Translations under genes and position numbers: made by a program | Origin: JAFGRU01 sp963665915 | GTDB taxonomy: Bacteria > Desulfobacterota > Desulfuromonadia > Desulfuromonadales > JAAYDE01 | NCBI GenBank assembly: GCA_963665915.2 | Contig: CAXXSG010000004.1 | Location: forward strand, 62,001-126,000 | Length of the DNA: 64,000 nt | Direction: 5' to 3' | Notes under the pieces: generated by a model | Database searches by the model: none | Told to the model about the DNA's origin: nothing | Seen by the model: the letters and a program-made list of their open reading frames with translations, nothing else | Part shown: piece by piece, positions 25,305 to 33,687 of the stretch | Layout of the letters: each line of letters opens with the position of its first letter | Position numbering within the stretch: the first letter of the stretch is position 1

Positions 25305-25798
25305 GGCGCGTCTCCTATGGATATCACGGGGAAGAGTTCGAGCTTGCTCAACAGTTCACTGCCCTCCACCTTCAACTCGGTCTCCCGCATCCTGTCCATG
25401 ACCTCAATCAACGTATCGTACTCAATATCCGGCTCGACCAGCACGGTGGCGTCTGTCTTTTGCGGATAGTCCTTTTTCAGACGCGTGAGCATCTCGGAGA
25501 GCTTGTCAAAATCGTAGGCGTCATCCTTTTTCGGCATGGCGGCGACAACGCTGGCTCCGTTGGAGAGCTCCAGACCGGCATCACGTACAACAACTTCAAT
25601 AGTAAACGTGGGACTGGCGGTTCCCGAACCGCCAGCTCCGGTCGGGACACTCAATTCGAGAATCGTCACCCTTGAAAACACGGCGCTGATGAGAAGGAAC
25701 GGAACCAGGACCACCATCAGGTTCAAAAATGTGGTGATGTCCAACTCGGAATTTGCTTTCAACCCCCGGCGTCTTCTGGTGTGATGTCGTTTTGTCAT
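25301..25798 (-). CDS. ExbD/TolR (AglQ/S)-like motor stator protein, first copy
   Basis: A 165-aa protein of the same family as the next gene but quite divergent from it. It begins with a basic cytoplasmic stretch (KRHHTRRRRGLKANSELDI) and a helix ITTFLNLMVVLVPFLLISAV; the membrane Asp sits in SELDITTFLNL. The periplasmic domain includes YDFDKLSEMLTRLKKDYPQK and VEPDIEYDTLIEVMDRMRE, typical ExbD elements. ATG 25798 is preferred over TTG 25804. Both possible starts overlap or touch the ExbB stop codon, so translation is coupled. Two unlike ExbD subunits suggest a hetero-oligomeric stator. Confidence 0.88.
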   Translation of the reverse strand: MTKRHHTRRRRGLKANSELDITTFLNLMVVLVPFLLISAVFSRVTILELSVPTGAGGSGTASPTFTIEVVVRDAGLELSNGASVVAAMPKKDDAYDFDKLSEMLTRLKKDYPQKTDATVLVEPDIEYDTLIEVMDRMRETELKVEGSELLSKLELFPVISIGDAP

Positions 25799-25800
25799 AA

Positions 25801-26454
25801 TCAACCCGTGGTCTGTTGCCGCTTGGTGAAATTACAAATGCTGTTAAGGGCTTTGACTGATGCCATTTCAAGGCTGTCGACGATAGAACCGGTGGTCGAT
25901 GTCAGTTTGGCGTGGAGAAGCAGCAACGGAATGGCGACCATCAGGCCAAAGGCCGTGGTATTCATTGCGACGGAGATACTGGCGGACAGCAGGTCGGCCT
26001 TTTCCGCGGGATTGGCGTTGGCAACCGCGGTAAATGCCTCGATGAGCCCCATGATGGTCCCCAGCAAGCCGAGCAGAGTGGCAATATTGGACAACAGGCC
26101 CACATACTGGGTGCGTTTTTCCAGCTGAGGGATTATTTCCATCATGCCTTCTTCCATAGCAATCTCGATATCATCCCGACGCCGAACCGCTCCCTGCCGC
26201 GCCAACCCCAGGGAGAGCATTTGTGCGATGCTTGATTTGTCCTTCTCCACCAAATTCCTTGCCTTGTCGAAATCGCCTTCCACCAGTACCGGCTGCAGTT
26301 TTGCCCAGGACTTACGATTTTCGGATCGCGCTCTGGCTAACTGAAACCAACGTTCCGCGGCAATAGCTATTCCAACGGCAAATACCAGCAGAATGGGATA
26401 CATGAACAGTCCACCCTTTTGAAAAAAACCTACAACCGAATAAATGAGTTCCAT
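25801..26454 (-). CDS. ExbB/TolQ/MotA (AglR)-like proton channel subunit
   Basis: A 217-aa protein with three transmembrane helices: GGLFMYPILLVFAVGIAIAA near the N-terminus, then LLSNIATLLGLLGTIMGLIE and TTAFGLMVAIPLLLLHAKL. These last two are the MotA/TolQ/ExbB proton-channel signature. A cytoplasmic loop with EEGMMEIIPQLEKRTQYV lies between. With two ExbD-like proteins downstream it should form an inner-membrane complex that uses proton-motive force to drive work across the envelope. The TolQ branch is unlikely because no tolB, pal or tolA is present. Confidence 0.9.
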   Translation of the reverse strand: MELIYSVVGFFQKGGLFMYPILLVFAVGIAIAAERWFQLARARSENRKSWAKLQPVLVEGDFDKARNLVEKDKSSIAQMLSLGLARQGAVRRRDDIEIAMEEGMMEIIPQLEKRTQYVGLLSNIATLLGLLGTIMGLIEAFTAVANANPAEKADLLSASISVAMNTTAFGLMVAIPLLLLHAKLTSTTGSIVDSLEMASVKALNSICNFTKRQQTTG

Positions 26455-26456
26455 TG

Positions 26457-26771
26457 CTAATTCCTCCCGGATCTTTTGCTAGTGCTGACTTCGTAAAAAT
26501 CGATCTGTCTTTTGAAAACGTCACGGTCCACGGGGACCGCATCCTTATTCAACATCATGCCCAGGGCCGTCTCAACACCGATCTCCGAACTTTTCCAGGG
26601 CACGATATAGAGAGACTTCGGTGCTTCGTCATTACCGACGATGGACATCCCCGACAATTGCTTGGCATCCTGTTCGCCCTTTGACTGCTTGCCGGGACCC
26701 TTTTCGGCGGCAACAGCTAAAAACGCCGGCACCAGTAAAGCACACAAGCAGAGCATCAATTTCCATTTCAT
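26457..26771 (-). CDS. Small secreted protein of the giant operon, unknown
   Basis: A 104-aa protein. Longer in-frame starts exist upstream, but ATG 26771 begins a proper signal peptide (MKWKLMLCLCALLVPAFLAV) and is preceded by a purine-rich GGAATTGAAG, so it is used here. The mature part is about 83 residues, without cysteine: KGPGKQSKGEQDAKQLSGM, then NDEAPKSLYIVPWKSSEIG and RDVFKRQIDFYEV. No family is recognised. It lies between a TPR lipoprotein gene and the ExbB gene, with its stop two bases before the ExbB start, so it is probably a small periplasmic part of the same machine. Confidence 0.65.
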   Translation of the reverse strand: MKWKLMLCLCALLVPAFLAVAAEKGPGKQSKGEQDAKQLSGMSIVGNDEAPKSLYIVPWKSSEIGVETALGMMLNKDAVPVDRDVFKRQIDFYEVSTSKRSGRN

Positions 26772-26826
26772 CTTCAATTCCTTTTTTATCCGGCACTGCC
26801 GGCAAAGCCCTCGGACCGCTCTACGG

Positions 26827-27534
26827 CTACTTTTCCGTCCGCAGGCGCAGTTCGGAAAGCCACAGCTCGATCTGGTCATCCCCAGGATTGGCCTGGCTGT
26901 ACAATTCATACTGGGCCAAAGCACACTGAGGATCATTGAGATAAAGATCACAGAGAATGCCAAAATTCTTCCTGAGCGGAAAATATTCCGGAAACTCTGC
27001 CAGCGATTTTTCGTAAACCTGGCGCGCTTCGGCAAAACGACCGGTTTTTCTCAGCAGCAGGCCATATTCATTGCTAGCCAGCGGATGCCCGGGAAAAATC
27101 TTCAAAGCCGTCTTCAAATATTCTTCGGCAACTTCCGGTTTGCCGACTTTGCGGCAGGCCAGGGCCATGTTGACATAGGGTGCAGTCACTCCCGGTGATG
27201 CTTTGACGACCTTCTCCAGCAATTCGATGGCCTTTTCGTATTCCTCCTGGCCCATCAGAGCCACCGCATCATCGAACTCGCGACGTAAAGTGGACGGGAT
27301 TTTTACCTTTTCAGAGATAACGATACTTTCGCGGCCATCCTCATTGCGCATGACCTTGGCAGCCTTCGAAACAGGTCTGGTTTCCACTTTGGTGGTAGGA
27401 GCGGTGCTGACCGGAACGCTGCAGCCGGCTATCAGGCCATAAACGCTCAGAAGCATGACAAACCGGGCCAAGGCAGGTCTTTTCGTGCCCGTCAACAACC
27501 TTGGCGCCAACTTTCTAATAATCCCACCCGTCAT
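26827..27534 (-). CDS. TPR-repeat lipoprotein (AglT/GltE-like)
   Basis: A 235-aa protein with a lipobox in SVYGLIAGC at Cys38, followed by a Thr/Pro-rich spacer and three or four tetratricopeptide repeats: YEKAIELLEKVVKASPGV, YVNMALACRKVGKPEVAEEY, NEYGLLLRKTGRFAEARQVY and a final one ending AQYELYSQANPGD. A start at Met27 would give a more compact signal peptide. TPR lipoproteins such as AglT/GltE are scaffolds in the Myxococcus gliding complex. It overlaps the larger TPR lipoprotein gene by four bases. Likely periplasm-facing, in the outer or inner membrane. Confidence 0.78.
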   Translation of the reverse strand: MTGGIIRKLAPRLLTGTKRPALARFVMLLSVYGLIAGCSVPVSTAPTTKVETRPVSKAAKVMRNEDGRESIVISEKVKIPSTLRREFDDAVALMGQEEYEKAIELLEKVVKASPGVTAPYVNMALACRKVGKPEVAEEYLKTALKIFPGHPLASNEYGLLLRKTGRFAEARQVYEKSLAEFPEYFPLRKNFGILCDLYLNDPQCALAQYELYSQANPGDDQIELWLSELRLRTEK

Positions 27535-30500
27535 TGGCTTTCCTTTCCAATCGAAGCCTTTTCGGCCTTTTTATCTTCTTTGGGATTGTCGCCAGCCGCG
27601 GAAACAGGTACGGTACCCGCCTCACTCTGCTCAGCGGCGACAGCGGCCACATCTTCGAGCGCCTCAGCTTTATCCCTGTCAGGTTCATCATCCGGCTTCG
27701 CCTCGGCATCGGAAGCCTGCTCCTGCGCCAGGCCTGCCGTATCGGGACGGACAATGGTGAAAGTGAAAAGTTCGAGGGATGTCATAATCGGGGTCGCTTC
27801 CTCAGGCTTGGCATAGCGCGCCGGGAGGAAGACCGCCAATTTTTCCAGGCTCTTTTCGATCCACTCGTTGAAAATCCCCATGGCCATAAGATCGAGATTG
27901 CTCTGATGCATCTCGATGGCCTTTTCCTCGAAAGGATAAGCCTGTTCTTCGAGGGCCAGTTCGTACTCTTCAAGCTCCATTGGCTCCAAACCACGGGGTA
28001 TTTTTAGCTTTTTTCCAGCGACGATGGTTCTGGCACTATTCAAATTGTTTTCGCGGGCAATCCTTCCGACATCGGCGCCGTATGACTTGGCAATTTTGGA
28101 CAGAGTATCGCCGGATTGTACCAGGTGGAGATCAAAGCCCAGCACAGGTCGTTCCGATCCCATGAGGGCTTTGCTGAAATGGGCGTAAATCTCCGCCAGA
28201 TAGAAGGTGGCTGCTGCCGTCACCTCGCCAACCTGGTAATCGATGAGAGCCGTGAACTCTTTGGTAACCGCTTTCATCTGCTTCTGTTTTTTGCGCAGGT
28301 TGGTTTTTAAGGGTTTGACAAGTTTGATATCGGTAAATTTCCCATAATTGACTTCAGCCAGAACCAGGGCCGCTTTCCCAGCCAGGTAACGGGTCCGGTC
28401 ATTGCGTTCCTTACCCGACGCTGCTTCGATGGCAACGATGCTGCGCAACTCTTTGAGGTACTCCTTGCGTTTTTTCTGGCTCTTGAGAATTTCGGCAATC
28501 TTATTGCGTGTCTCCAGATGAATACCGACCGGTTCCGGAAAATAATCGACATAACGCCGGTATACCACCAGGGCACTGTTGACGTCCTTGGCCTCTCCGT
28601 ACAATTCGGCTGCTACCTGGAGAGCTTCGCGGCGCACTTCATCATTGTCGGACTCCTTCTCAATACGTTCATATTCGGCGGCCGACAAAGCCAGTTTTCC
28701 ATCTTCCCGGTAGACGTAGGCAATTTTTTTGGTTACCTCAGGCTGCAACTCATGATCCGGGAAATAGTTACGGAAACCGAGTAGAACGGTTGCCGCCCGG
28801 CCCCAGGTTTTAAGCTGAATAAGGGCAGTGGCAGCATCGAACTCGGCGGTCGCCCGAATCTTCGAGGTCGGCGCCTTGGCTGCGACCCGCAGGAAATGAT
28901 CCGCAGCAGCAGCGTAATCTTCTGCCGCATTGGCTTTCTCTCCCTGCTTGTAGATGGCCGCGGCAAGATTATCAATCAGACCGGCCCGGGACTTGTCATC
29001 TTTGGGAAGCATGCCAAGAACCTCGCCATAAGCAGCTTCAGACTCACTGTAAAGGTCCAGCTCGAAAGACGAATGGGCCACTACCAGCCAGGCCGAACGC
29101 CGCACACTGAGGTCGGCGGCGGGATAGTTTTTGATCAGCCTCTGAGCCACGCTTAAAGCCTGGTCGTGCTCAGTCATGACATAAAGATCATCAGCTGCTG
29201 CACCGAGAACCACCGCCGCTTTTTCATGCTTCGGAAACGTATCAGCAAAAGCCAGCGAGCTGCGAACAACCTCTTTCTTGACGGTCAGCTTTTTTTCCGC
29301 GGCAACAGCTTCCAGATGTTGCCTGTAAGAGTAAACAGCCGCGTACCCGGCCCTGGATGATTTTTCGTGGGGCTCGTAACCGTAAGCCGTCTTTTCATAC
29401 TCCACGGCCGCTTTGCCAAAAGAGCGATTTTCAAGCAGAAGATCGGCCAGTTGATAATGGATACCAGGGGTTTCTGTCTCTTTGGGAAACGAGGCCAGAA
29501 ATTCCCGGTACCAGTGCTGAGCCTCGACAAAATTGCCGGGTTTTTCCTTGGCCCTTTTGGGATTCTGGTAAAGCGCGTGATAATGTTGGGCCAGATCCGT
29601 CAGGTTGGTTTTAAGGTAGTTGACCACTTCGGGGCGATCTGCCGGATCGAAATGCTGCCAGTACTCGGCCTGAAGCCCGTAATTGACGGCAAAGGACTTT
29701 TTCGTCTCAATAACCAGGCTGGGAAAACCTCCAGCCGTGTTGATGGCAATGATGCGCATGTGAAACAACGGCGACTTCTTATGGAAAGGATTGCGGCTTA
29801 CAAATGCTTCATAAGCGGCAACGGCATCGCTGTAGCGCCGTTTGGAATAATAGTATTCGGCGAGGTTTTCATAGATGCTGTCCTCGTAAGGGCGATGACC
29901 ATACCGGGAAAAATAATCGAGCACGAATTCGGCGCCGCCGAGATAGGAAAACCCAAGGCTGATGACCCGGAAGGTATCATCGATACGTTTCCGTTCAATT
30001 TCGTCCTCGGTCTCCTCGAAATCATAGCCGATGGAAACCTTGTAATCGAGCAACGCCATGAATTTATGCTGGGCATCCTCGTAGAGTTCCTGCTTGTAAA
30101 AAGTCCAGCCGAGCTTGTAGAGAGCAAGCTGGTGGTAGGCGGAGCTGACCCCAAAATCGACGATGCTTTTGTAGGCGTCTTCAGCATCAAGATACTTGCG
30201 GTGGGTAAAGAAAAATTCCGCCCGCCGGAACTGAACTTCATCCAGATAACGCGAGTCAGGATATTCACGGACCAGGCGATCCATGACAGCCATGGCTTCA
30301 TCAATTCGTCCCAGCTCCTCATAGGCGCGGGACATCTGATACAAAACCTGGTCGTTGCGCTCATACAAGGGATATTGATCGAGCAGTTTCTGATATAAGG
30401 TGACGGCCTCAAGGGAACCTGCCCTCTCCAGGTCGTCGGTTGCCGGGCTATGGTCCAACGGCTGTTGCGGTGTTGTCGGCAAAACCACGCTGGCCGAGGC

Positions 30501-30893
30501 CCGTTTTTCAAAACCGGCCTCGGATTCCAGTTCAACAGGAGGAGGCGTTGGACTCGAGGGTGCCGGCAAGCTTTTGCGTTCGGCCGGCTCGGGAGCCGTC
30601 AAGGCCGGACCGTTTTCCACCACCGGTTCATCGTCACTGACATAGCCGTATTCTTTTTCAACCTTGAGATCCGCCAACCGCCGAATAGCTTCCGGCGTGC
30701 GCGCCGAACTCGGCGTCTCGGCGAGAAAACGCTCGTAGCTTTGCATGGCCTTTTCCAGACCGCCTGACAGTTCCTCTCCCTTGATATCAACGTGGTGATG
30801 GCGTAACTGGGCGATGGTTCCCCGCTTGTCAATACCTGAACAGGCGGAAAAAATCAGCGGCAACAGCAGAAGAAGACAGCTCAAACGTTTCAT
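27531..30893 (-). CDS. Large TPR lipoprotein with LysM domain
   Basis: A 1,120-aa lipoprotein: signal plus lipobox LLLLLPLIFSAC (Cys18), a Pro-rich linker around 100-140, then many degenerate tetratricopeptide repeats from about 155 to 880 (for example VLYQMSRAYEELGRIDEAMA, FRRAEFFFTHRKYLDAEDAY, ENLAEYYYSKRRYSDAVAAY). A LysM peptidoglycan-binding domain lies at about 914-963 (LVQSGDTLSKIAKSYG, then IVAGKKLKIPRG). The C-terminus is a Glu/Asp/Lys-rich tail. A long TPR solenoid that also grips the cell wall suits a periplasmic scaffold linking the inner-membrane motor to the outer-membrane part. It is flanked by four-base overlaps on both sides. Confidence 0.82.
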   Translation of the reverse strand: MKRLSCLLLLLPLIFSACSGIDKRGTIAQLRHHHVDIKGEELSGGLEKAMQSYERFLAETPSSARTPEAIRRLADLKVEKEYGYVSDDEPVVENGPALTAPEPAERKSLPAPSSPTPPPVELESEAGFEKRASASVVLPTTPQQPLDHSPATDDLERAGSLEAVTLYQKLLDQYPLYERNDQVLYQMSRAYEELGRIDEAMAVMDRLVREYPDSRYLDEVQFRRAEFFFTHRKYLDAEDAYKSIVDFGVSSAYHQLALYKLGWTFYKQELYEDAQHKFMALLDYKVSIGYDFEETEDEIERKRIDDTFRVISLGFSYLGGAEFVLDYFSRYGHRPYEDSIYENLAEYYYSKRRYSDAVAAYEAFVSRNPFHKKSPLFHMRIIAINTAGGFPSLVIETKKSFAVNYGLQAEYWQHFDPADRPEVVNYLKTNLTDLAQHYHALYQNPKRAKEKPGNFVEAQHWYREFLASFPKETETPGIHYQLADLLLENRSFGKAAVEYEKTAYGYEPHEKSSRAGYAAVYSYRQHLEAVAAEKKLTVKKEVVRSSLAFADTFPKHEKAAVVLGAAADDLYVMTEHDQALSVAQRLIKNYPAADLSVRRSAWLVVAHSSFELDLYSESEAAYGEVLGMLPKDDKSRAGLIDNLAAAIYKQGEKANAAEDYAAAADHFLRVAAKAPTSKIRATAEFDAATALIQLKTWGRAATVLLGFRNYFPDHELQPEVTKKIAYVYREDGKLALSAAEYERIEKESDNDEVRREALQVAAELYGEAKDVNSALVVYRRYVDYFPEPVGIHLETRNKIAEILKSQKKRKEYLKELRSIVAIEAASGKERNDRTRYLAGKAALVLAEVNYGKFTDIKLVKPLKTNLRKKQKQMKAVTKEFTALIDYQVGEVTAAATFYLAEIYAHFSKALMGSERPVLGFDLHLVQSGDTLSKIAKSYGADVGRIARENNLNSARTIVAGKKLKIPRGLEPMELEEYELALEEQAYPFEEKAIEMHQSNLDLMAMGIFNEWIEKSLEKLAVFLPARYAKPEEATPIMTSLELFTFTIVRPDTAGLAQEQASDAEAKPDDEPDRDKAEALEDVAAVAAEQSEAGTVPVSAAGDNPKEDKKAEKASIGKESQ

Positions 30894-33091
30894 GGCTCCA
30901 CCTCTTCCTTTTCCGCTGCCGGTAATGGCTCAGGTTGCTGTTTCTGCCCCCCCGGCACCTCATCGAGTTGTTCCTGAGTCTGATCCTGGTCGACCATTTC
31001 CGGTTTGGTCTTATTAAATTCGACGGGCTTTATTTCGCTTTCAAACAACGACTTGGCCTCTCCGGAAACCTGCTCCTGTTCCTTTGCTTTCTCCGGCTGC
31101 TTGTGCTCCGGTTTCTGACCGTCGCTTTCTTCCGCCGTCTCGACCTTTTCAAAGGCCTGTTTCTGCTTTTTCGCTTCTATTTGCTTTTTCAGCTCCTCCT
31201 GCTGCTTTTTCACCTGAACATCGGACTGGGATCGGGCAGCACGATCATAGCTGTCAGCGATGGCAAAGCGTGCTTTTACCAGGAACTCCTCGAGCCGCTC
31301 ACGCCGTTTGACCAGTTCCTCTACAGCCATGACTTCAAGCAGATGCCCCTGCCTGGCCATGAGGGCCCCGATTTTTGTTTCGGCATCGGCAATACGGACG
31401 CGCTGCAAACGGTTCGGCTTGTCGTAGCCCTCATAACTATGGGAAGCCGTCTGGCGGACACGTACAAATGACTGATATTTTTTCTGCAGCACTTCAATAT
31501 GCTGGTTTAAATCATTGAGATGCTTAAAAGCTTCTGTCAGGCGCCGGTCATAATCAGTTCGGATCTGCCAGTCGATAACCCCTCTCAAGCGTTTTATGCG
31601 CGTCTCGATGTTGGCCGGCACATCCCCTTTGGCAGTCAGCGTCCTTTCGATTCCGGCAATGTGCTCCAGTGCCACCCGCTCCTGCGCCGTCGCCAGATAA
31701 TCCGGTCGCGGCACCGTCAACATGGCGTGGAGGCGCTTTTCGATACGGTCCCGCTGTTCCAGGCGCAGGCGCATCTGAGAATCAAGCTGCCGGAATTGAT
31801 GATCTATTCCGGGCAAAAGCGGGTCGTAGTAGGCCCGGCGAAGCGTTACCACTTCTCCGTAGGCATCGAGATCACCTTTCCAACGGTCAAGTTTTTTTCG
31901 CAATTGCTCCAGATCGAGATAATTCTTGAGTGATTCCTGAAAATCGTGTGAAGCCATCAGTTCAAGCAGATAATAGGTTTCCGGGGTCTCGGGCAATTCC
32001 CGCAGTTTGACTACCCAATGGGCGTCCTGTTTCAGTTCCTCCCTCGCCAGCGCAGCTAGAAATTTTCCCTCACGGATACTTTTAATGGAGGCGCTGAGCT
32101 TATCAACCTCCGTCCCGAAAGCATCGAGCGCATGGCCGTAAAGGATCGCCGCCTTGCTGTAAACGCCCAGTTTTCCATAAGCGTAAGGCAGCGCGAGCAT
32201 ACCCTCCTGGACTGCCAGGTCGGTGACCTCACGCTTCACCAGAATACTCCAGGGCACCAGGGCCCGCTCGTAACGCTCGGCCGAGATATCGGCCCACCCG
32301 GAACCGAGCAATGCCCGGTTGGAAAACGGTCCTTCGATCCTGATCCGGTCAAAAACCTCCTGGGCGCTTTCGAAATCCTCCACGCTCAACAGCCTGTCGC
32401 CAAGAACGAGATTGGCCTTATCCCTGATGGCCGCGGTCACGGGGGTATTCCCTCTACCGCGCCCGGCCTGATCGAGATAGCTGCGCCCTTGCGTCACCTG
32501 ACCTTTCCACAAAAGTGCGATACCCAGGTTGTAACTTGAAAAACCTTTCAGGCTCTTCGTGCTCTGCAGAGTTTTCAAAACCTTGATAGCCTCGTCAAAC
32601 CGGCCATTGGCCATATAGACCTGGGACCTCAAAAACGGCAGATCATCTTCGAGGCTTTCGGGAATCCGACCCTGGATACGGTCAAGGGCATGCTGAGCAT
32701 TTACCGGCTGGTCTTTCTGGAAGTAGATCTTGGCGAGACGATAAATCGCTTCGTTTCGCACCTCTTCTTCAACATTGCCGTTGATAACCGCCTTGATGGC
32801 GCGGCCGGCCCGATGGTGCATGCGGTAAGCCAGCTCAAAATCACCTACGGCAAACTCGGCCAGACCGATGTGGGGAAAGAGGGAATCGAGCTGCGGCTGA
32901 TCGAGGCCATGGTGTTGGGCCAACTCCTTATCAAGACGGGAAATGGCCTCAAACCACTCCTCCTGAAAAGCGTAAAAAAGGGTCTCGCCGAGATAGAGGT
33001 CCTTCAGCTCCGCAGGCGCCGTGGTGCTGGCGGCCATGGCAGAGAACGCCGGTAAAATTAAAATGCTGAGAAAAACCAACAACCGCCGCAT
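30890..33091 (-). CDS. Secreted TPR/coiled-coil protein (GltD-like scaffold)
   Basis: A 733-aa protein with a signal peptide (LLVFLSILILPAFSAMAA). Residues about 30-400 hold TPR-type helices (GLAEFAVGDFELAYRM, AIYRLAKIYFQKDQPVNAQH, FLRSQVYMANGRFDEAIKVL). From about 400 to 620 the protein becomes a long coiled coil, rich in Arg/Glu/Leu. The last 100 residues are Gln/Glu/Lys/Pro-rich and probably disordered. No enzymatic motif is seen. Size, export and gene neighbourhood recall the large periplasmic TPR scaffold of the Glt complex, but one-to-one orthology cannot be claimed from sequence inspection. Confidence 0.75.
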   Translation of the reverse strand: MRRLLVFLSILILPAFSAMAASTTAPAELKDLYLGETLFYAFQEEWFEAISRLDKELAQHHGLDQPQLDSLFPHIGLAEFAVGDFELAYRMHHRAGRAIKAVINGNVEEEVRNEAIYRLAKIYFQKDQPVNAQHALDRIQGRIPESLEDDLPFLRSQVYMANGRFDEAIKVLKTLQSTKSLKGFSSYNLGIALLWKGQVTQGRSYLDQAGRGRGNTPVTAAIRDKANLVLGDRLLSVEDFESAQEVFDRIRIEGPFSNRALLGSGWADISAERYERALVPWSILVKREVTDLAVQEGMLALPYAYGKLGVYSKAAILYGHALDAFGTEVDKLSASIKSIREGKFLAALAREELKQDAHWVVKLRELPETPETYYLLELMASHDFQESLKNYLDLEQLRKKLDRWKGDLDAYGEVVTLRRAYYDPLLPGIDHQFRQLDSQMRLRLEQRDRIEKRLHAMLTVPRPDYLATAQERVALEHIAGIERTLTAKGDVPANIETRIKRLRGVIDWQIRTDYDRRLTEAFKHLNDLNQHIEVLQKKYQSFVRVRQTASHSYEGYDKPNRLQRVRIADAETKIGALMARQGHLLEVMAVEELVKRRERLEEFLVKARFAIADSYDRAARSQSDVQVKKQQEELKKQIEAKKQKQAFEKVETAEESDGQKPEHKQPEKAKEQEQVSGEAKSLFESEIKPVEFNKTKPEMVDQDQTQEQLDEVPGGQKQQPEPLPAAEKEEVEP

Positions 33092-33094
33092 GAT

Positions 33095-33610
33095 CTACCT
33101 GTCGTTCAGGGTGATTTCGTCTTGAGCCAATATGATTTCGACAAAAGCGGGGCGAACTCTTTTCTGGACCTTGAAGTTTTCCGTCCGTTCGAGATTGCTT
33201 CCACCGCCGCTTTTCCCTTTGAAAGAAACCTGAAGATCATGATTCCCGGTCTTGATATTGCCGGTGAAAACCCTCTGCACCCCGCCCATCTGCAACGCTT
33301 CGAGTTCTTTGAAGGTGTAAAGATGGTAGGCGACAGGTTTTCCGTCCACCTGGATCTCTACCGAATCGAGCCGGAACTTCTCGCCCTCGGCCAATGCCAT
33401 GAAGATGGCAATCTCACTGTTGGACGGGAAGAGGAGACGCTCTTCCAACTGATTCAACTCCGTGGCAATGGAAAGGACATCGCTTTTGATCTCCTGAATC
33501 TGCTCATCGAGACCTTTGAGCTGCTCCCTGGTCATGTTCTGGCCGAAAACAACCCCGTTGCAGAAACACAGGAAAATCAAGAAAACCATTATTCTCAGCG
33601 TTTTTTTCAT
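33095..33610 (-). CDS. Small periplasmic protein of the giant operon
   Basis: A 171-aa protein with a signal peptide (IMVFLIFLCFCNGVVFG). A short coiled coil (LKGLDEQIQEIKSDVLSIAT) leads into a beta-rich domain: RLDSVEIQVDGKPVAYHLYT and GNIKTGNHDLQVSFKGKSG, a pattern like PEGA/Ig-type small sandwich domains that carry a ligand or polypeptide arm. I do not recognise a named family. It starts 77 bases after the stop of the OmpA/barrel gene and ends three bases before the next start, so it is part of the same transcript, and it is likely an accessory between the outer-membrane protein and the TPR scaffolds. Confidence 0.65.
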   Translation of the reverse strand: MKKTLRIMVFLIFLCFCNGVVFGQNMTREQLKGLDEQIQEIKSDVLSIATELNQLEERLLFPSNSEIAIFMALAEGEKFRLDSVEIQVDGKPVAYHLYTFKELEALQMGGVQRVFTGNIKTGNHDLQVSFKGKSGGGSNLERTENFKVQKRVRPAFVEIILAQDEITLNDR

Positions 33611-33687
33611 CTTTTTAACCTTCCATTTCTATGTGAATATCTTGAATCTTATCTGCCAAGACCCCATCAATCCTGACTGAACCTGCG

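Noticed and set aside
22321..26454. TonB-dependent siderophore uptake or Tol-Pal locus
   Set aside because: There is no TonB-dependent receptor, TolB or Pal, and two unlike ExbDs follow the ExbB, which fits the Agl-type motor better.
26457..27035. 192-aa form of the small secreted protein gene
   Set aside because: The extra N-terminal region is antisense-like, overlaps the TPR lipoprotein gene and precedes a normal signal peptide that begins at 26771.
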